A DNA stretch of 64,000 bases from Spirochaetales bacterium. Its GTDB lineage: Bacteria; Spirochaetota; Spirochaetia; Treponematales; Treponemataceae. A program made the position numbers and the translations under genes. The stretch is taken from contig JAQXNX010000014.1 of assembly GCA_029098225.1 (NCBI GenBank), forward strand, positions 124,001-188,000, written 5' to 3'. Each line of letters starts with the position of its first letter. Within the stretch, counting starts at the first letter, position 1. The notes below the pieces were generated by a model. The model ran no database searches, was not told where the DNA came from, and saw nothing but the letters and a program-made list of their open reading frames with translations. This document shows, piece by piece, positions 10,874 to 21,270 of this stretch.

Positions 10874-10898
10874 TTTTATCTTGTGCTATAATTTCAAT

Positions 10899-11624
10899 AT
10901 GTCTAATTTACTTTTGATTGGAAAAGATTTGCCAGAAGCTGTTGATTTTGCAGAAGCTTTGGTTTCTTCTGGAAAACAGGTTTTTGCTGTCAGCAAAAAT
11001 GAAACAGATGTAAAAAATTTTGAATCACAGAATATATTTTCTGCTGTATGGAATAAAGGTTCTTCAATTTCTACGCATTCCCTTTTATTAAACGCTCAGA
11101 ATAAATTCGAAAAAATAGATGAAGTTATTTTTTATTTTGATGCCTCTTATTTTGCTTCTAAATTTGATACAGATAAAATAGAAGATTTTGCACCTGCTAT
11201 GGATTTTATGATGACTTCTTTTTTGTATAGTTCTGCTGAACTTTTAAGAAGAGTAGATCAAAAACAGGAAAAGCTTTCTGTTCTTTTTCTTGTAAAAGAA
11301 GCTCCTTCTAAATACGACGCTGCAAGTCAGAAATCTTCTATTATATCGCCTGTAAGTACAGTTGTTAGCGTTGCTCAGGCTGCTTTTGAAAAAATTGCTG
11401 AAAATTTTTCAGTGAATGTAGTTGACAGACAGTATCTTTCTGTAATTCTTGCAAGAATCCTTCCTAATAATGAACTGTATAAAAATGATAAGGGAATTGC
11501 TCAGTGGGCAGTTTCTTCTTTTGAGTCTGTAGCTTCAATGAAAAATCATCAGAATGTAAAACAGGCTGGTGCATGGAATAAAGTCGGTTCAAAAATTCAA
11601 ACAGGATTTTCATTATTTAAATAG
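10899..11624 (+). CDS. SDR/Rossmann-like protein of unknown function
   Basis: MSNLLLIGKDLPEAVDFAEALVSSGKQVFAVSKN; ATG 7 nt after TATAAT, so the start is set internally in the 317-aa ORF. Confidence 0.6.
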   Translation: MSNLLLIGKDLPEAVDFAEALVSSGKQVFAVSKNETDVKNFESQNIFSAVWNKGSSISTHSLLLNAQNKFEKIDEVIFYFDASYFASKFDTDKIEDFAPAMDFMMTSFLYSSAELLRRVDQKQEKLSVLFLVKEAPSKYDAASQKSSIISPVSTVVSVAQAAFEKIAENFSVNVVDRQYLSVILARILPNNELYKNDKGIAQWAVSSFESVASMKNHQNVKQAGAWNKVGSKIQTGFSLFK

Positions 11625-11655
11625 TAAAAATGCAAATTCGAAAGGGCGGATATAA

Positions 11656-12333
11656 ATGGACATTCAGATAGAATATCTTATAAGAATCGGGTTAAGTTTT
11701 GCCTGCAGTTTTGTTCTTGGACTTGAACGCAAATCGCATCAGCATACTGTTGGAATAAGAACTCTTGTGTTAATGGGTCTTTCTTCCTGCCTGCTTTCTA
11801 TACTTTCCATTCATATGGCAGAGGTTCCTGCTGTAAAAGGCGATCCAACGAGAATTGCAGCCGGTGTTATTACCGGTATAGGTTTTCTTGGTGGAGGAGC
11901 AATTTTAAAACAGGGGCTGAATATCCGCGGATTAACAACTGCAGCAATTATTTTTTCAACTTCGGCAATAGGAATGTCTTTTGGTGCAGGCTTGTACTGG
12001 CCACCGGCTGTAATTTTTGTACTTGTCATGATTATTCTTTTAACCATGGATAAATTCGAAAAGAAATTTTTTCCTGCTGCAAAAACAAAGGTTGTCGTTG
12101 TAAAATTTACGCTAGATGAAACTTCGGAAGATTATAATCAAAAAGCTAAGGCTATTATGTTAGGATATGGATTTATTGTTCATGATGTGAATTCAAAATA
12201 TTTGCCTAAAGAAAATCTTATGGAGCTTGATTTTACTGTAAAAACTCCAGATAAGCTTGATGCAATGAAAATTGCCCGAGAATTTGGAGAGAAATTAAAT
12301 AAACTCGAAAGTTTTGTAATTATAGATAAGTAG
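11656..12333 (+). CDS. MgtC/SapB-family membrane protein
   Basis: GLERKSHQHTVGIRTLVLMGLSSCLL ... GVITGIGFLGGGAILKQG. Confidence 0.9.
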   Translation: MDIQIEYLIRIGLSFACSFVLGLERKSHQHTVGIRTLVLMGLSSCLLSILSIHMAEVPAVKGDPTRIAAGVITGIGFLGGGAILKQGLNIRGLTTAAIIFSTSAIGMSFGAGLYWPPAVIFVLVMIILLTMDKFEKKFFPAAKTKVVVVKFTLDETSEDYNQKAKAIMLGYGFIVHDVNSKYLPKENLMELDFTVKTPDKLDAMKIAREFGEKLNKLESFVIIDK

Positions 12334-12349
12334 TTTTAGTGCGGAAGTA

Positions 12350-12664
12350 TTATTTTCGTGTTACTACGACTGAATTGTCAGCATTACTGAAAGGCGCTGG
12401 AATATATTTATCTGCCTTCCAGTCATTTTCCCATCTGTAACCATCTAAAAGATAACGGAATTGAAATTCTTTATCTATGGGAAGTTCCAGTGTAACCGAA
12501 AAGGAACCGTCTTTTGCCTGTTTTAGTGGAGTGTCTGTACTGCTCCAGCTGTTGAAATCTCCAGCTATATTAACTGTTTTTGCATTCCCGGCAGCTTCTT
12601 TAGAAACTGTGAATGTTACTTTACAAATACCTTTTTCCTCTGAAAACGATTTTTTTAAAGACAT
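12350..12664 (-). CDS. Stand-alone CBM48/isoamylase N-terminal (glycogen-binding-like) domain protein
   Basis: NIAGDFNSWSSTDTPLKQAKDGSFSVTLELP...FRYLLDGYRWENDW. Confidence 0.85.
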   Translation of the reverse strand: MSLKKSFSEEKGICKVTFTVSKEAAGNAKTVNIAGDFNSWSSTDTPLKQAKDGSFSVTLELPIDKEFQFRYLLDGYRWENDWKADKYIPAPFSNADNSVVVTRK

Positions 12665-12784
12665 TAGCGTCTCCCTTTTTAAAATTATAGAAAAATCAAT
12701 CCCATAAACTTTTATTTGTAAACTAAATTATATTGATTCTTTATTGTTTATGCAATACAATGATTTTGAACATTTTGCTATACT

Positions 12785-12855
12785 TCCGCCGATTTATCCA
12801 AATTGCAGGGCGGACTTCTTCTCGTATGAGGGGAAAAATCTTGCTAAATAGGAGA
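12785..12855 (+). promoter_or_regulatory. SAM-II-type riboswitch upstream of metK
   Basis: TCCGCC-GATTTAtCCaaATTGCAg-GGCGGA stem-loop plus 3' GCTAAAtAGGAG, matching the remembered SAM-II core (GAUUUAaCCguAUUGCA ... GCUAAAaAGG); extra 8-bp hairpin at 12816-12835. Confidence 0.85.
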
Positions 12856-12860
12856 CTTAT

Positions 12861-14063
12861 ATGTCTGTCTTATCTAACAATCATTATTTATTTACTTCTG
12901 AATCTGTTGGTGAAGGTCACCCGGATAAGCTTTGTGATCAGGTTTCTGATGCCGTTCTTGATTATTGTCTTTCTTTGGACCCTGATGCTCACGTTGCCTG
13001 TGAATCTTTTTCTTCTACAGATTTCCTTTTAGTTGGTGGAGAAATCGGTTTTCAGAAACAGGGAATTGATCTTAAAGAATTCAATCGCAATGTAGAAAAA
13101 ATTGCCCGAGGTGTTGCTTTGGACATTGGCTACAATTCGCCTGATGTTGGTCTTGATGGTGCAAACTGTTTATTCATGAACAGGCTTCATGCACAGTCTG
13201 CAGATATTAATCAGGGCGTTGTAGGAAAAGGTCTTGATGAATATGAAGGTCAGCAGGGAGCTGGCGACCAGGGTATGATGTTTGGTTTTGCCTGCAACGA
13301 AACTCCAAGTTTGATGCCTTCTCCGGTTTATTATTCACACCAGATTCTTTTAAGGGCTCACGAATTGCGCCATTCAGGAAAAATTGCCTGGCTTCGCCCT
13401 GATGCAAAGTCTCAGGTAACAGTTGAATATGACGGATTTAAGCCTGTTCGTATTGATACAGTTGTAGTTTCTCATCAGCATAATCCAGATGTAGATTACG
13501 ATACAATCAAAAAGACGATTATTGAAGAAATAATTAAGCCGGTTCTTGAGCCAACAGGACTTTTGAAGGGTGATACAAAATATTTTATTAACCCGACAGG
13601 AAAATTCGTAATTGGAGGTCCTGACGGAGATTCCGGATTAACAGGACGTAAGATTATTGTAGATACTTATGGTGGAATGGGTCGTCATGGTGGTGGAGCC
13701 TTCTCTGGAAAAGACCCATCTAAGGTAGACCGTTCGGCTGCTTACATGGCACGTTATATTGCAAAAAATATTGTTGCAGCAGGCCTTGCAGACAGAGCTG
13801 AAGTTGAACTTGCTTATGCAATTGGAGTTCCATTCCCAGTTTCTATTATGGTTGAAACTTTTGGAACAGAAAAAGTTGAACGTTCAAAAATTGTTGCTGC
13901 TGTAGAAAAGATTTTTGATTGTACTCCAGCCGGAATTATTAAAACTCTTCAGCTTAAGCAGCCAATTTATCGTAAAACAGCTTCGTATGGTCATTTTGGC
14001 CGCGAAGGTTTTCCATGGGAAAAGACAGACAAAGCTGAAGAGCTTAGAGCTGCCGTTAAATAA
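12861..14063 (+). CDS. metK: S-adenosylmethionine synthetase
   Basis: [24 protein letters not shown] ... [34 protein letters not shown]. Confidence 0.98.
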   Translation: MSVLSNNHYLFTSESVGEGHPDKLCDQVSDAVLDYCLSLDPDAHVACESFSSTDFLLVGGEIGFQKQGIDLKEFNRNVEKIARGVALDIGYNSPDVGLDGANCLFMNRLHAQSADINQGVVGKGLDEYEGQQGAGDQGMMFGFACNETPSLMPSPVYYSHQILLRAHELRHSGKIAWLRPDAKSQVTVEYDGFKPVRIDTVVVSHQHNPDVDYDTIKKTIIEEIIKPVLEPTGLLKGDTKYFINPTGKFVIGGPDGDSGLTGRKIIVDTYGGMGRHGGGAFSGKDPSKVDRSAAYMARYIAKNIVAAGLADRAEVELAYAIGVPFPVSIMVETFGTEKVERSKIVAAVEKIFDCTPAGIIKTLQLKQPIYRKTASYGHFGREGFPWEKTDKAEELRAAVK

Positions 14064-14081
14064 ATTTAAAGGAGTGTTAAT

Positions 14082-14645
14082 ATGGCTAACACAAAAGGAA
14101 AATCAATCATTCGTCAGGTTGTAGCAATTGGTATTGGTGCTGCAATCTTTGTTGCATTGACTACAGTGCAGATTCCAGTTGGATTTATTCCAAACACAGC
14201 TCTCCAGGTAAGGGCTGCTGTTCTGGCTTTCTTCTCTGTTGTATTTGGCCCGGTTGCAGGTTTTGCTATTGGACTTATCGGCCATGCTCTTGGAGATGCA
14301 ATTTTTTACGGCAGTATATGGTGGTCTTGGGTATTTCCGGATGCAATTTTTGGTCTTGTAGTTGGATTATTTGCAAAGAAATATGCTGTAGAAGAAGGCG
14401 GATTCGGACTTAAACAGTGTGTTCTTTTTAATGTTGTTCAGATACTCGCAAATGCAGCTGCCTGGATTCTTGTAGCTCCAGTTCTCGACATTCTTATTTA
14501 TAAAGAGCCTGCAAACAAGGTTTTTGCACAGGGTGTAACAGCTTGTATCTGTAATCTTGTTGTAACAGCTATTCTTGGAAGTCTCCTTGCATTTGGCTAT
14601 TCAAAAATTAAAACAAAATCATCTTCATTAAAAGAAGAAGCTTAA
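14082..14645 (+). CDS. ECF transporter S component (UPF0397-like)
   Basis: QVRAAVLAFFSVVFGPVAGFAIGLIGHALGDAIFYGSIWWSWVFPDAIFGLVVG. Confidence 0.85.
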   Translation: MANTKGKSIIRQVVAIGIGAAIFVALTTVQIPVGFIPNTALQVRAAVLAFFSVVFGPVAGFAIGLIGHALGDAIFYGSIWWSWVFPDAIFGLVVGLFAKKYAVEEGGFGLKQCVLFNVVQILANAAAWILVAPVLDILIYKEPANKVFAQGVTACICNLVVTAILGSLLAFGYSKIKTKSSSLKEEA

Positions 14646-14655
14646 AATGAAAAAC

Positions 14656-14698
14656 AGCCAGTTTTAGAAAATAAAAATCTAAGGCTGGCTTTATTTTT
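14656..14698 (+). terminator. Rho-independent terminator after the ECF S component
   Basis: AGCCAGTTTTAGA-loop-TCTAAGGCTGGCT (with G-U pairs) then TTATTTTTTA. Confidence 0.75.
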
Positions 14699-14715
14699 TA
14701 CGGAATGCAGAAGAA

Positions 14716-16446
14716 ATGCCTCCAGTTATAGAATTCAAGAATTTTTCCTATAAATATAGAACTCAGACTAATCCAACTCTTAAAAATATCAATTTTACAA
14801 TCAATGAAGGTGAAAAAGTTCTTATTATAGGTTCTTCAGGTTCCGGAAAATCAACAATTGCAAAATGTATTAATGCACTGATTCCTTCATCTTACCCGGG
14901 AAAAATTGAAGGGCAAATAACAGTCTGTGGCCTTAATCCGGAAAAAGAAGGAATATTCAGTATGTCTAAACATGTCGGTACAGTTTTGCAGGATACCGAC
15001 GGACAATTCATAGGACTTACAGTTGCAGAGGATATTGCTTTTGCGCTGGAAAACGATAACACTCCTGTGGAAGAAATGCATAGAAAGGTTCTGGAAGCAG
15101 CAAAGACTGTAAATGCAGATTCGTTATTAAATTCTGTTCCGGGAGCATTAAGTGGCGGGCAGAAGCAGAGAGTTTCTCTTGCAGGAATTCTTGTTGATGA
15201 TGTAGATATTTTTTTATTTGATGAACCGCTCGCAAATTTAGATCCTGCAGCCGGAAAAAAGATTATTTCACTTATAGACGAAATTAATAAAAATCAGAAA
15301 AAGACAATAATTATAATAGAACATAGACTTGAAGATGTTTTGTATAAAAATGTCGACCGCATTATAGTTATGGAAAACGGAGAGATTGCGGCAGATACAA
15401 CTCCAGAGAAGCTTTTATGTACAAATCTTCTTCCTCAAAAAGGAATTCGGGAACCGCTTTATATTTCGGCATTAAAATATGCAGGCTGTGTTTTGCAGCC
15501 GGAAGAAAAACCCGAACATGTAGACACAATAAATATTGAACCGCATAAAGAAAAGCTTTTATCCTGGTTTACAAAAATCGAAAAGCCACTTGAAGAGCCT
15601 CAAAAACCTGTAGCACTTGAACTAAAGAATGTTAGTTTTAAATACGATGAAAATGCTCCGCTTACTGTAAAAAATGTAAGTTTTTCTATTCACAGAGGTG
15701 AGATGGTAAGTATAGTTGGTACTAATGGCGCGGGAAAATCTACTATAGCTTCTTTAATCTGTGGATTTAATGTTCAGAATGAAGGTCAAATTTTACTTGA
15801 CGGAGAAGATATTACAAAGCTTTCAATAAAAGAGCGTGGCGAAAGAATTGGTTTTGTTTTACAGAATCAGAATCAGATGATTTCAAAAAGTATAATTTTT
15901 GATGAAGTTGCGCTTGGTCTTGTTGTCAGAAAAGTTCCAAAAGAAGAAATAAAAGAACGTGTAAATAATGCTCTTAAAATTTGTGGAATGTATCCATTCA
16001 GAAACTGGCCTGTGAGTGCGATAAGCTTTGGTCAGAAAAAACGAGTAACAATTGCTTCTATCCTTGTAATGAATCCGGAAGTTATTATTCTGGATGAACC
16101 TACAGCTGGTCAGGATTATGCGCATTATACAGAAATTATGGAATTTTTGCGCAAGCTGAATCGGGAACTTGGAATTACAATAATTATGATTACTCATGAT
16201 ATGCATCTTATGCTTGAATACACAGATCGCGCAATTGTAATTTCAGATGGTCAGGTGCTTGCTGATGGAAAAAGTTCTCACATTCTGACAGATGAAAAAA
16301 TTACAGAAGCAGCAAGCCTTAAAAAAACAAGTCTTTACAATCTTGCGGTAAAATGCGGAATAAAAAATCCTTCTGAGCTGGTAGACAGTTTTATTTATTA
16401 TGAACGGCAGAACAGATTCAAAGAGGAGGAAAAACAGAATGGCTAG
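14716..16446 (+). CDS. ECF transporter, duplicated ATPase (EcfA1-EcfA2 fusion)
   Basis: Two ABC cassettes: GSSGSGKST/LSGGQKQRVSLAG and GTNGAGKST/ISFGQKKRVTIAS. Confidence 0.92.
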   Translation: MPPVIEFKNFSYKYRTQTNPTLKNINFTINEGEKVLIIGSSGSGKSTIAKCINALIPSSYPGKIEGQITVCGLNPEKEGIFSMSKHVGTVLQDTDGQFIGLTVAEDIAFALENDNTPVEEMHRKVLEAAKTVNADSLLNSVPGALSGGQKQRVSLAGILVDDVDIFLFDEPLANLDPAAGKKIISLIDEINKNQKKTIIIIEHRLEDVLYKNVDRIIVMENGEIAADTTPEKLLCTNLLPQKGIREPLYISALKYAGCVLQPEEKPEHVDTINIEPHKEKLLSWFTKIEKPLEEPQKPVALELKNVSFKYDENAPLTVKNVSFSIHRGEMVSIVGTNGAGKSTIASLICGFNVQNEGQILLDGEDITKLSIKERGERIGFVLQNQNQMISKSIIFDEVALGLVVRKVPKEEIKERVNNALKICGMYPFRNWPVSAISFGQKKRVTIASILVMNPEVIILDEPTAGQDYAHYTEIMEFLRKLNRELGITIIMITHDMHLMLEYTDRAIVISDGQVLADGKSSHILTDEKITEAASLKKTSLYNLAVKCGIKNPSELVDSFIYYERQNRFKEEEKQNG

Positions 16447-17266
16447 AATTATTACTTATAAAGAAAAAGATTGTTTTATTCATAGATTATGCGGGCTTAC
16501 AAAGCTTATTTTCTTTATTTTGTGGACACTTACTACAATGCTTACTTACGATACCAGAGTTCTTGGTGTAATGCTTGTTTCAAGTATAGTAATTTTTAAA
16601 TTTTCTAAAACTGACTGGAAACAGGTACGCTCTATTTTCTGTGTTGTTCTTTTATTTTTGACCATTAATGTTCTTGCTATTTTTTTATTTTCGCCTTATG
16701 AAGGCTGCAAAATTTATGGTTCGCGAATTGATTTATTCCGCATTACAGAAAGATATACAATAACGGCTCAACAGCTTTTTTACGAACTTAATGTTGTACT
16801 TAAATATTTTACAATTATTCCTTCCGTGTTTATGTTTATTACATCAACGAATCCAAGTGAATTTGCCGCAAGTTTAAATAGAATAAAGTTGCCGTATACA
16901 GCAAGTTATTCAGTTGCAATTGCCTTGCGATATGTTCCGGATGTTCAGACAGATTTTAATAGAATTAAAAATGCGCAGGAAGCACGCGGAATAGAAATGT
17001 CTTCCAAGGCAAATATTTTTTCCAGAATAAAAAATATGAGTGCAATTTTATTTCCGCTTGTTTTTACGAGTATGGAAAAAATCGATTCTGTTACAAATGC
17101 AATGGAGCTTCGGGGATTTGGAAAACATAAAGCACGAACCTGGTATTCTGCCCGCAGATTAAAGAAATCTGATTATATAATTATTTTTCTTACAGTAGTT
17201 TTTTCTGCTGTGGCATTAATTATAACTTTTTGGAAGGGAAGCCGATTCTGGAATCCGTTTGTTTAA
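16440..17266 (+). CDS. ECF transporter transmembrane T component
   Basis: CbiQ/EcfT-like ...AQEARGIEMSSKANIF...NAMELRGFGKHKART; overlaps the ATPase stop. Confidence 0.9.
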
Positions 17267-17310
17267 GGAAGCTTTAGAAAAACGGAAATGGAAATTCGGG
17301 AAACAGGACA

Positions 17311-17943
17311 ATGAAGCTTTTAAGTCAAAAAGAAATGCACGAAGTATTTTCACGATGGAAGTCGGCTAATCCAAAGCCGGCTTCGGAACTGAATTATGTC
17401 AATGCATTTACGCTTTTAGTTGCAGTTGTGCTCAGTGCTCAGACAACAGATAAAGGAGTGAACAAGGCAACCGGTCCGCTTTTTAAAATTGCCGATTCTC
17501 CTCAAAAAATGCTCGCACTTGGGGAAGAAGGACTGATTTCTTATATAAAGACAATCGGGCTTTACAGAAACAAAGCAAAACATGTTATTGGACTCTCACA
17601 AAAATTGATAGATGATTTTCATGGAGAAGTTCCCTGCGACAGAGATTCACTGATGACTCTTCCTGGAGTTGGAAGAAAAACTGCAAATGTTGTTTTGAAT
17701 GTAGTTTTTCACCAGCCGACAATGCCGGTAGATACTCATTTACTACGTATTTCGCCTAAGATAGGCTTAGCAGAAGGAACAACTCCGGAGACTGTAGAAG
17801 AGAGTCTTTTAAAACGAATTCCTCCGGAATTTTTAGCAGATGCGCATCACTGGATTTTACTGCATGGTCGTTATGTTTGTACCGCACGTGCTCCTAAATG
17901 CGAAGAATGTTTAATAGCAGATTTATGTAAGCATAATTCTTGA
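17311..17943 (+). CDS. nth: Endonuclease III
   Basis: LLVAVVLSAQTTDKGVN ... LPGVGRKTANVVLN ... C-X6-C-X2-C-X5-C. Confidence 0.95.
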   Translation: MKLLSQKEMHEVFSRWKSANPKPASELNYVNAFTLLVAVVLSAQTTDKGVNKATGPLFKIADSPQKMLALGEEGLISYIKTIGLYRNKAKHVIGLSQKLIDDFHGEVPCDRDSLMTLPGVGRKTANVVLNVVFHQPTMPVDTHLLRISPKIGLAEGTTPETVEESLLKRIPPEFLADAHHWILLHGRYVCTARAPKCEECLIADLCKHNS

Positions 17944-17970
17944 ACTGTGTTATAATCTATTAATAAAAAA

Positions 17971-18705
17971 ATGAAAAAATCAACAAAACTTTCAAGCCTT
18001 ATAGATAAGGCTTGTTTTGATTATAATCTCATAGAAAAAGGCGATCGTATTTTGATTGGAGCCAGTGGTGGAAAAGATTCTACTGCGCTTATAAGTTATT
18101 TTGCACAGCGGGCAAAACGACGTTCGAAGTTATGTAGAATGGATGAAGCGCCTGATTTTGAATACAAAGCACTTTTTATAAAAAATGATTTTGCTCCTGA
18201 TTTTCCTTTAGAAATTGCTGAATTATTTAAGGCATGGCAGGTTCCTTTTGAAAAGCTTGATGTAAATGTTCTGGAACGTGTAAAAAAAGGGCAGAAGATG
18301 AGCTGCTGGTGGTGTTCTACCCAGCGCAGAACTGAACTGTTAAATTACGCAATTGCGAATGGTTATAATAAAATTGCGCTTGGTCATCACATGGATGATC
18401 TGTTAGAAACTCTTTTAATGAATATGCTCAATAAAGGGGAACTTGCAAGTATGCCGCCGCGCCTCAAGTATGAAAAATTTCCTGTTACAATTATTCGTCC
18501 GCTTTGCTATGTGAGCGAAGCCCGGCTGATTGAAGAAGCTGAGCGCGGCGGCTATGCGGGTTATACCTGCACATGTAATTTTCAGGATAATTCAGGAAGA
18601 AAAGAGGCCAGGCGTTTGCTGGAACAATTAACAGAAGGTTCTCAGGCAAAAAAGGAAAGATTGTTTGCTTCTTTAAAAAATATTCAGGCGCTTTATCTTC
18701 CGTAG
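17971..18705 (+). CDS. TtcA-like PP-loop tRNA thiolation protein
   Basis: GASGGKDSTAL P-loop; CWWCSTQRRTEL; HHMDDLLETLLMNM. Confidence 0.85.
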   Translation: MKKSTKLSSLIDKACFDYNLIEKGDRILIGASGGKDSTALISYFAQRAKRRSKLCRMDEAPDFEYKALFIKNDFAPDFPLEIAELFKAWQVPFEKLDVNVLERVKKGQKMSCWWCSTQRRTELLNYAIANGYNKIALGHHMDDLLETLLMNMLNKGELASMPPRLKYEKFPVTIIRPLCYVSEARLIEEAERGGYAGYTCTCNFQDNSGRKEARRLLEQLTEGSQAKKERLFASLKNIQALYLP

Positions 18706-18719
18706 GTTATATGATGTAC

Positions 18720-18800
18720 TCTCGGGAACTGCATGGGAATGTCCGCTAATGTCATCCATTAAACTTAATGACTAATATAATTCTCATGCCTGTCCCGAGA
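18720..18800. repeat. Imperfect 21-nt inverted repeat between convergent genes, with inner hairpin
   Basis: TCTCGGGAacTGCATGgGAAT / ATTCtCATGCctGTCCCGAGA with inner CATTAA-ac-TTAATG. Confidence 0.65.
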
Positions 18801-18805
18801 ATTTC

Positions 18806-20911
18806 TTACACTTTGAACAAATCAATTTCAGTACCAATCTGCTTGATGTTTTCTGCGACCTGCCCAGAAATTGTTGAAAGAGCGGCTCCTGTCTGATTAA
18901 TGCGCTCTGCACCAATATGCATTTCTTCAATGCTGTCCTTCATGGTATCTGTCGCATTCTGAAGCTTCTGTATTTCAGTAAGAATATGCTTATTTCCTTC
19001 TGTCATCTCGTTAGAAGCAGAACGTACCTCAGAGGTAGAGTTATTCATAGATTGCAGGGCATCAATAATCTGCTTAGAACCGATCTGCTGTTCTTCCATA
19101 GCTCCCTTGATCTGCTCAACAATCTGGCTTGTTTCCGCAATACTCTGTTCAATTGCAGTAAAGGCTGTGTTTGTTTCGTTTGAAACTTCTACAACCTCCT
19201 GAATTGTCTGCTGAATCGTTTGAAGTTCAGAACTAATCCTCTTAGACTGATCTGTAGAAGTTTCTGAAAGCTTACGGATTTCATCTGCAACTACCGCAAA
19301 GCCCTTTCCTGCTTCGCCGGCATGTGCAGCTTCAATTGCAGCGTTCATGGCAAGAAGGTTGGTCTGCTCTGCAATGCTTGCAATGGCAGTATTGGCATCC
19401 TGCAGCATTTTTGACTGCTCTTCAATGCGCATGATTTTTTCATTTGCATTACTCTGAGTGTTGTAACCTTCGTGTGAATGATTCTGAAGGGTATTGAAGG
19501 ATTCTATCATCTTTCCAACAGAAGCATTTACAGAATTTATATTTCCTATCATCTCTTCTACCGAAGCAGAGGCTTCTGTAACGCTGGCAGCCTGAGATTC
19601 AATCATACGCTCAAGAGATTCAATATTTGAACTGATTTGATTAACCGCGCCAGCAGTTTCCTGAACAGAATTAGCCTGATTTATAATCTGATTGTTTACG
19701 CTTTTAATATTGGCAATGATTTCTGTAATTGATGTTGAGGTATCCTGAGTAGTCTCTTGAAGTCCTTTATCAACAGCAATAAGATTTGATTTTGAAGACT
19801 TAAGGTTTGATACAATTCCCTGAAGCTTTTCAACAAAGGCATTAAAGCCGTTTACAACATCACCAATTTCATCATTTGTAGCCTCTGGAATACGCTGTGT
19901 AAGGTCTGCATTTCCGCTGGCAATTGTAGTAACAGACTCTCTTACAGTTTTAAGAGGCTTAACAAGAAGTCTGATAAGGAAAGAGATAATGCCAATTGCA
20001 ACTGCCATTGTAGCAAGCATTACAAAGAAAACTGAATTCCGCAGGGTTCTGAGGGCTCCAAAATAAATATCATAAGGAGCAACGGCAAAAACTGTCCAGG
20101 TTGTATCAGGAACCTTTTTATAGGAAGCAATAAGATGTGCGTGAATGTTAGGATCCACAAAATCTTCAATTCCTTCTTTTCCTTCAAAAATATTAGTCAG
20201 GACAAGACCAAGCCCCTGTGTGTTATCAAGAGCAGCGCCACCCTCTTCTTCACTGGTTTCTGTATTCTCATTTGCATTTGCAACAGTTGTAGAAGTAGCC
20301 CAGTTGATTACAGAAGGATGCATTCCACCGCCCATATCAATTTTTTCAATTGTATCAAGAACTGAGTTACCGCTGATAACCATTACGATTGCACCAATCG
20401 GTCTGTTACTGCTGTTATAAACAGGTACGCCATAATGCTGCAAAACTGTGTCTGTTACTGTACTGAAGGCCGGGTCAGAAACAAAATCCTTTCCTGCAAA
20501 GGCTTCCTTAAAATACGGACGGGCAGCAAAGTTCATTACGCGGCCGTCACCAACAATGGCGTTTCCTTCGGCATCATAAAAGGCAACATTTTCGCAATTA
20601 GCACCAATGCTTGCCGCAACAGAGGTAAGAAGAGCCTGTTTTTCTGCGAGACTTGCATTATCATCCTTTATTATAGAAAGCTCCGCTATTGCATGCAGAG
20701 ACTGAAAGTGTTTTTTATTGATTGAATCAATCTGGTTCACAACATCAGTTGAAACCGCATCTATATGGCTGTACACACTTTTTGTCATACCAGTTGTAGC
20801 AACCTTGAAGGAAACCATTCCAACTACTGCACTTACAATAAAAATAACCACTAAAAACATTACGAGCAGCTTTACCGGCAGCGTAACGCGCAACTTTTGT
20901 TTCTTTGCCAT
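18806..20911 (-). CDS. Methyl-accepting chemotaxis protein (Cache-type sensor, HAMP)
   Basis: Signalling hairpin [35 protein letters not shown]. Confidence 0.95.
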   Translation of the reverse strand: MAKKQKLRVTLPVKLLVMFLVVIFIVSAVVGMVSFKVATTGMTKSVYSHIDAVSTDVVNQIDSINKKHFQSLHAIAELSIIKDDNASLAEKQALLTSVAASIGANCENVAFYDAEGNAIVGDGRVMNFAARPYFKEAFAGKDFVSDPAFSTVTDTVLQHYGVPVYNSSNRPIGAIVMVISGNSVLDTIEKIDMGGGMHPSVINWATSTTVANANENTETSEEEGGAALDNTQGLGLVLTNIFEGKEGIEDFVDPNIHAHLIASYKKVPDTTWTVFAVAPYDIYFGALRTLRNSVFFVMLATMAVAIGIISFLIRLLVKPLKTVRESVTTIASGNADLTQRIPEATNDEIGDVVNGFNAFVEKLQGIVSNLKSSKSNLIAVDKGLQETTQDTSTSITEIIANIKSVNNQIINQANSVQETAGAVNQISSNIESLERMIESQAASVTEASASVEEMIGNINSVNASVGKMIESFNTLQNHSHEGYNTQSNANEKIMRIEEQSKMLQDANTAIASIAEQTNLLAMNAAIEAAHAGEAGKGFAVVADEIRKLSETSTDQSKRISSELQTIQQTIQEVVEVSNETNTAFTAIEQSIAETSQIVEQIKGAMEEQQIGSKQIIDALQSMNNSTSEVRSASNEMTEGNKHILTEIQKLQNATDTMKDSIEEMHIGAERINQTGAALSTISGQVAENIKQIGTEIDLFKV

Positions 20912-21213
20912 ATATAAACCTTCCTGTTTTAGTTGATTTTTCTGATTATTAAATAAATAATAACTTGGTGATTAGCCTGTTGAATAGTTATTATGGAAAT
21001 TTATAACTTAACGTTATAATTAATCGTTTTACTATTATATCATGAACTAAAAAAAAATGTAATTTTTTTTACTTTCAAAAGGGGTTTAAAGGGGAAATTC
21101 AAAATGAATCTGCTGATATGGAGACCAGAAGCATAGTACTTGACTGGCTTGAAAAAGAGATTCAGATTGTAAACGGTGATTTGCGGAAAGTTACGGAGCT
21201 TTTTGAGTGTGGC

Positions 21214-21240
21214 AGGGTGTATGAGTGCATCATACACCCT
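21214..21240. terminator. Hairpin downstream of aspS
   Basis: Perfect 11-bp AGGGTGTATGA-gtgca-TCATACACCCT; no U-tract. Confidence 0.5.
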
Positions 21241-21270
21241 CAATCTATAGGTTCAGCACAGCTTCATCAA

